Source: Actinomycetota bacterium
Lineage (GTDB): Bacteria; Actinomycetota; Thermoleophilia; Solirubrobacterales; Solirubrobacteraceae
Direction: 5' to 3'
Length of the DNA: 6,124 bases
NCBI GenBank assembly: GCA_005883905.1
Contig: VAYD01000188.1
Coordinates: 1 to 6,124, forward strand
Shown here piece by piece: positions 4,489 to 6,124 of this stretch. The notes beneath the pieces were generated by a model. That model made no database searches and was not told the DNA's origin. It saw nothing but the letters and a program-made list of their open reading frames with translations. Position 1 is the first letter of the stretch, and each line of letters starts with the position of its first letter. A program made the position numbers and the translations under genes.

Positions 4489-6124
4489 TCAGCGCGGCAG
4501 GTGTTGCGTCACCTCCACCGTCTGCTGGAACGTCGGCCGGTTCTGGAACGGCGCCGGTGGGACCGAGATCGCGCCGGCGGTCGTCGAGCGGTTGCGATCG
4601 AAGCACTGCGCGTCAGGATCGTCCGTGCAGTCCCCGCGGCCATACAACGTCACCGGATCGACCGTCGCGAGCGCCTCGCGCAGCGACGACTGCAGCGCCG
4701 CACGGCACCTCGAACGCGACCCGCGCCCGCAGTACACGCGCGACCACCGGCCGCGCACGCCGCGGCGGGCGAAGAGATCGCGCAGGTCCTTCGACACGAA
4801 GCCCCACCAGCCGTCGTCGTAGTCGGGCGCCGACGGATCGTCCCCCGGCAGCACCGACGCCGGCCGCAGCACGGTCGACAGCGCGTCGTACGCCGGACCG
4901 CCCAACGCGCGGCCGAACTGCGCCTTGAGCAGCAGCGGGTACCACGTGTCGAACAGCGCGATCGCCTGCTCGTCCTCGTCCTTGCCGTCCTTGTTGAGAT
5001 CACGCCGGTGCGCTCCCGACCTCGCCCAGTTCGTCAGCAGCGCGATCGCGTCGCGCAGCGTCTGGTCCTTGGGCCTGCCGAGCGCCTTGCGCAGGATCGC
5101 CATCAGCGACCACGCGCGGAGGTCCTGCGACGCGGGCTCCTCCATCGCCTGCACGAGCTGCTCGATCGTCGCCTTCCTGGAGCCCTTGATCGCCGCCTGC
5201 ACGCGGCGCTCGATCATCTGCGAGCGGAAGATCGGCCCGTAGGAGAACTTGTCGTCCGCGGCCGCCCATCCCGGCGCCTGCTTGTTGTTCCACGAGACGA
5301 GGTACTTCTGGTCGACCGCGTGCGGCCGGCGATCCAGCGGCACGGTCGTCTCGGTGTGCAGGTCCGGGTCGAAGCCCTGCCAATCGAACGCGCCGGTGCC
5401 GAGCACCGGGAAGTCCGGCGACGTTCGCGTCGCCCGCTGCGGCATCCAGCCGCTGAGCTGGTAGGCGATGTGGTCGCTGTCGATGTAGCCCCAGTTGAAC
5501 AGGAAGTTGATCCCGCCGACGGCCTCCCGGAACGACTCGGGGTCGTGCACTTTCGTCGGGTCGTTGAGGTCGAAGAACCCGATCGCGCTGTCGGCCTCGT
5601 GGAAGTAGGTCGAGCGCGCCGAGACGAACGCCACCTTCTTGCCGTGCACGGTTCCGCGCGCGTAGACGATCCCGTGCACCGTGCGGTACGCGGTCAGCGT
5701 CTCCGAGCCCGGCGGCGTCGAGTCGCTGAGGTTCGGCGACCAGGAGTTCGTGCGCTCGAGCTTCGTCCTGGCAGAGCACCTCGGCGAACGTGTCGACGTT
5801 GTCGGAGGTCGCCGTCGTCGCGCTCCATGCGTAGTCGCGCCCGTGGCCGAGCTGCACCATGAGGTTCACGCCCGGGAACGCCGCGCCACGCGCGTCGAAG
5901 TGCGGCCCGTGCAGGTCCTCCTCCATCAGGATCTGCGGCTCGTAGTAGCCGACCTGCGGCCCGAGGATCCCGATCGGATGGCCGGTGGCCGACTCGCGCG
6001 CGCTGATCAGCTCCCAGTTGGACGCGTGCGGGTGGGCGGTCAGCGCGCGCCGGATCTGCGCGCCGACCGAGCGCGTGTCGGAGCTGACCGGTGGCGCGAC
6101 GGGCGTGAACTGCACCGAGCCCTT
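4489..6124 (-). pseudogene. Penicillin acylase family protein, frameshifted, 5' end outside window
   Basis: Ntn-hydrolase of the penicillin amidase family (amide-bond hydrolysis of acylated compounds or acyl-homoserine lactones; normally exported and self-cleaved into alpha and beta chains). The part before 5765 reads in one frame. It contains HASNWELISARESATGHPIG, where Ser at 6022-6020 is the predicted nucleophile and beta-chain N-terminus. It continues with the usual substrate-pocket region (GPQVGYYEPQILMEEDLHGP) and PGVNLMVQLGHGRDYAWSAT. After LCQD the homology jumps to another frame at 5763 (KLERTNSWSPNLSDSTPPGS) and continues to the normal C-terminus (PFQNRPTFQQTVEVTQHLPR, stop at 4491-4489). 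About 510 beta-chain residues are recognisable. Four Cys near the end suggest disulfides outside the cytoplasm. The lesion either inactivates the gene or is a sequence error; compared with relatives as I remember them, about a dozen residues also seem missing at the junction. Confidence 0.88.

Noticed and set aside
2528..4606. Longer 692-codon version of the coiled-coil gene
   Set aside because: The extra N-terminal part would run through the REP hairpin and the algH gene in the wrong frame. ATG 3844 gives a natural basic N-terminus.
4480..5862. Plus-strand ORF of 460 codons opposite the acylase gene
   Set aside because: Arg/Val/Leu-rich shadow; the opposite strand encodes recognisable penicillin acylase sequence throughout.

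Overview
The window is high-GC DNA whose genes nearly all read on the minus strand. Third codon positions are almost always G or C, so long spurious ORFs run on the opposite strand. Base composition, gene content (Ohr, DHA2-type MFS transporter, two-domain VOC protein, YqgE/AlgH, a penicillin-acylase-type Ntn hydrolase) and residue-level style suggest a chromosomal segment of a high-GC actinobacterium. Thermoleophilia/Solirubrobacterales is my best guess, made from recollection and not from any search.

Layout, read in the direction of transcription (right to left). From 6124 to 4489 lies the 3' two-thirds or so of a penicillin acylase family gene. It carries the autoprocessing Ser-Asn-Trp of the beta chain but is broken by a frame change at about 5764. 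After 18 nt comes a YqgE/AlgH (DUF179) gene (4470-3925). An 80-nt gap follows, filled mostly by a perfect 22-bp inverted repeat (3863-3915) that looks like a REP/RAYT-type palindrome. Next is a 438-residue coiled-coil protein (3844-2528) with a basic N-terminus, a possible FGSW-type DNA-binding module and a compact beta-rich C-terminus. It is followed 15 nt later, in the same frame, by a two-domain VOC (glyoxalase-fold) protein (2512-1751). A 75-residue protein of unknown function (1697-1470) ends the series.

A short, highly charged plus-strand ORF (1394-1546) with a good Shine-Dalgarno sequence converges on and overlaps the tail of that small gene. Beyond it lie an organic hydroperoxide resistance peroxidase, ohr (1329-895), and, 25 nt downstream, the N-terminal 289 residues of a 14-TMS-type MFS exporter (869 to the window edge). 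A 16-bp near-palindrome covers the MFS start.

Functionally, ohr plus the exporter looks like a small stress/detoxification unit. The acylase, AlgH, coiled-coil and VOC series is closely spaced, but I see no shared pathway. The items most worth following are the coiled-coil protein's architecture, the REP-like hairpin and the acylase lesion. I see no RNA genes, CRISPR array, transposase gene or clear intrinsic terminator.
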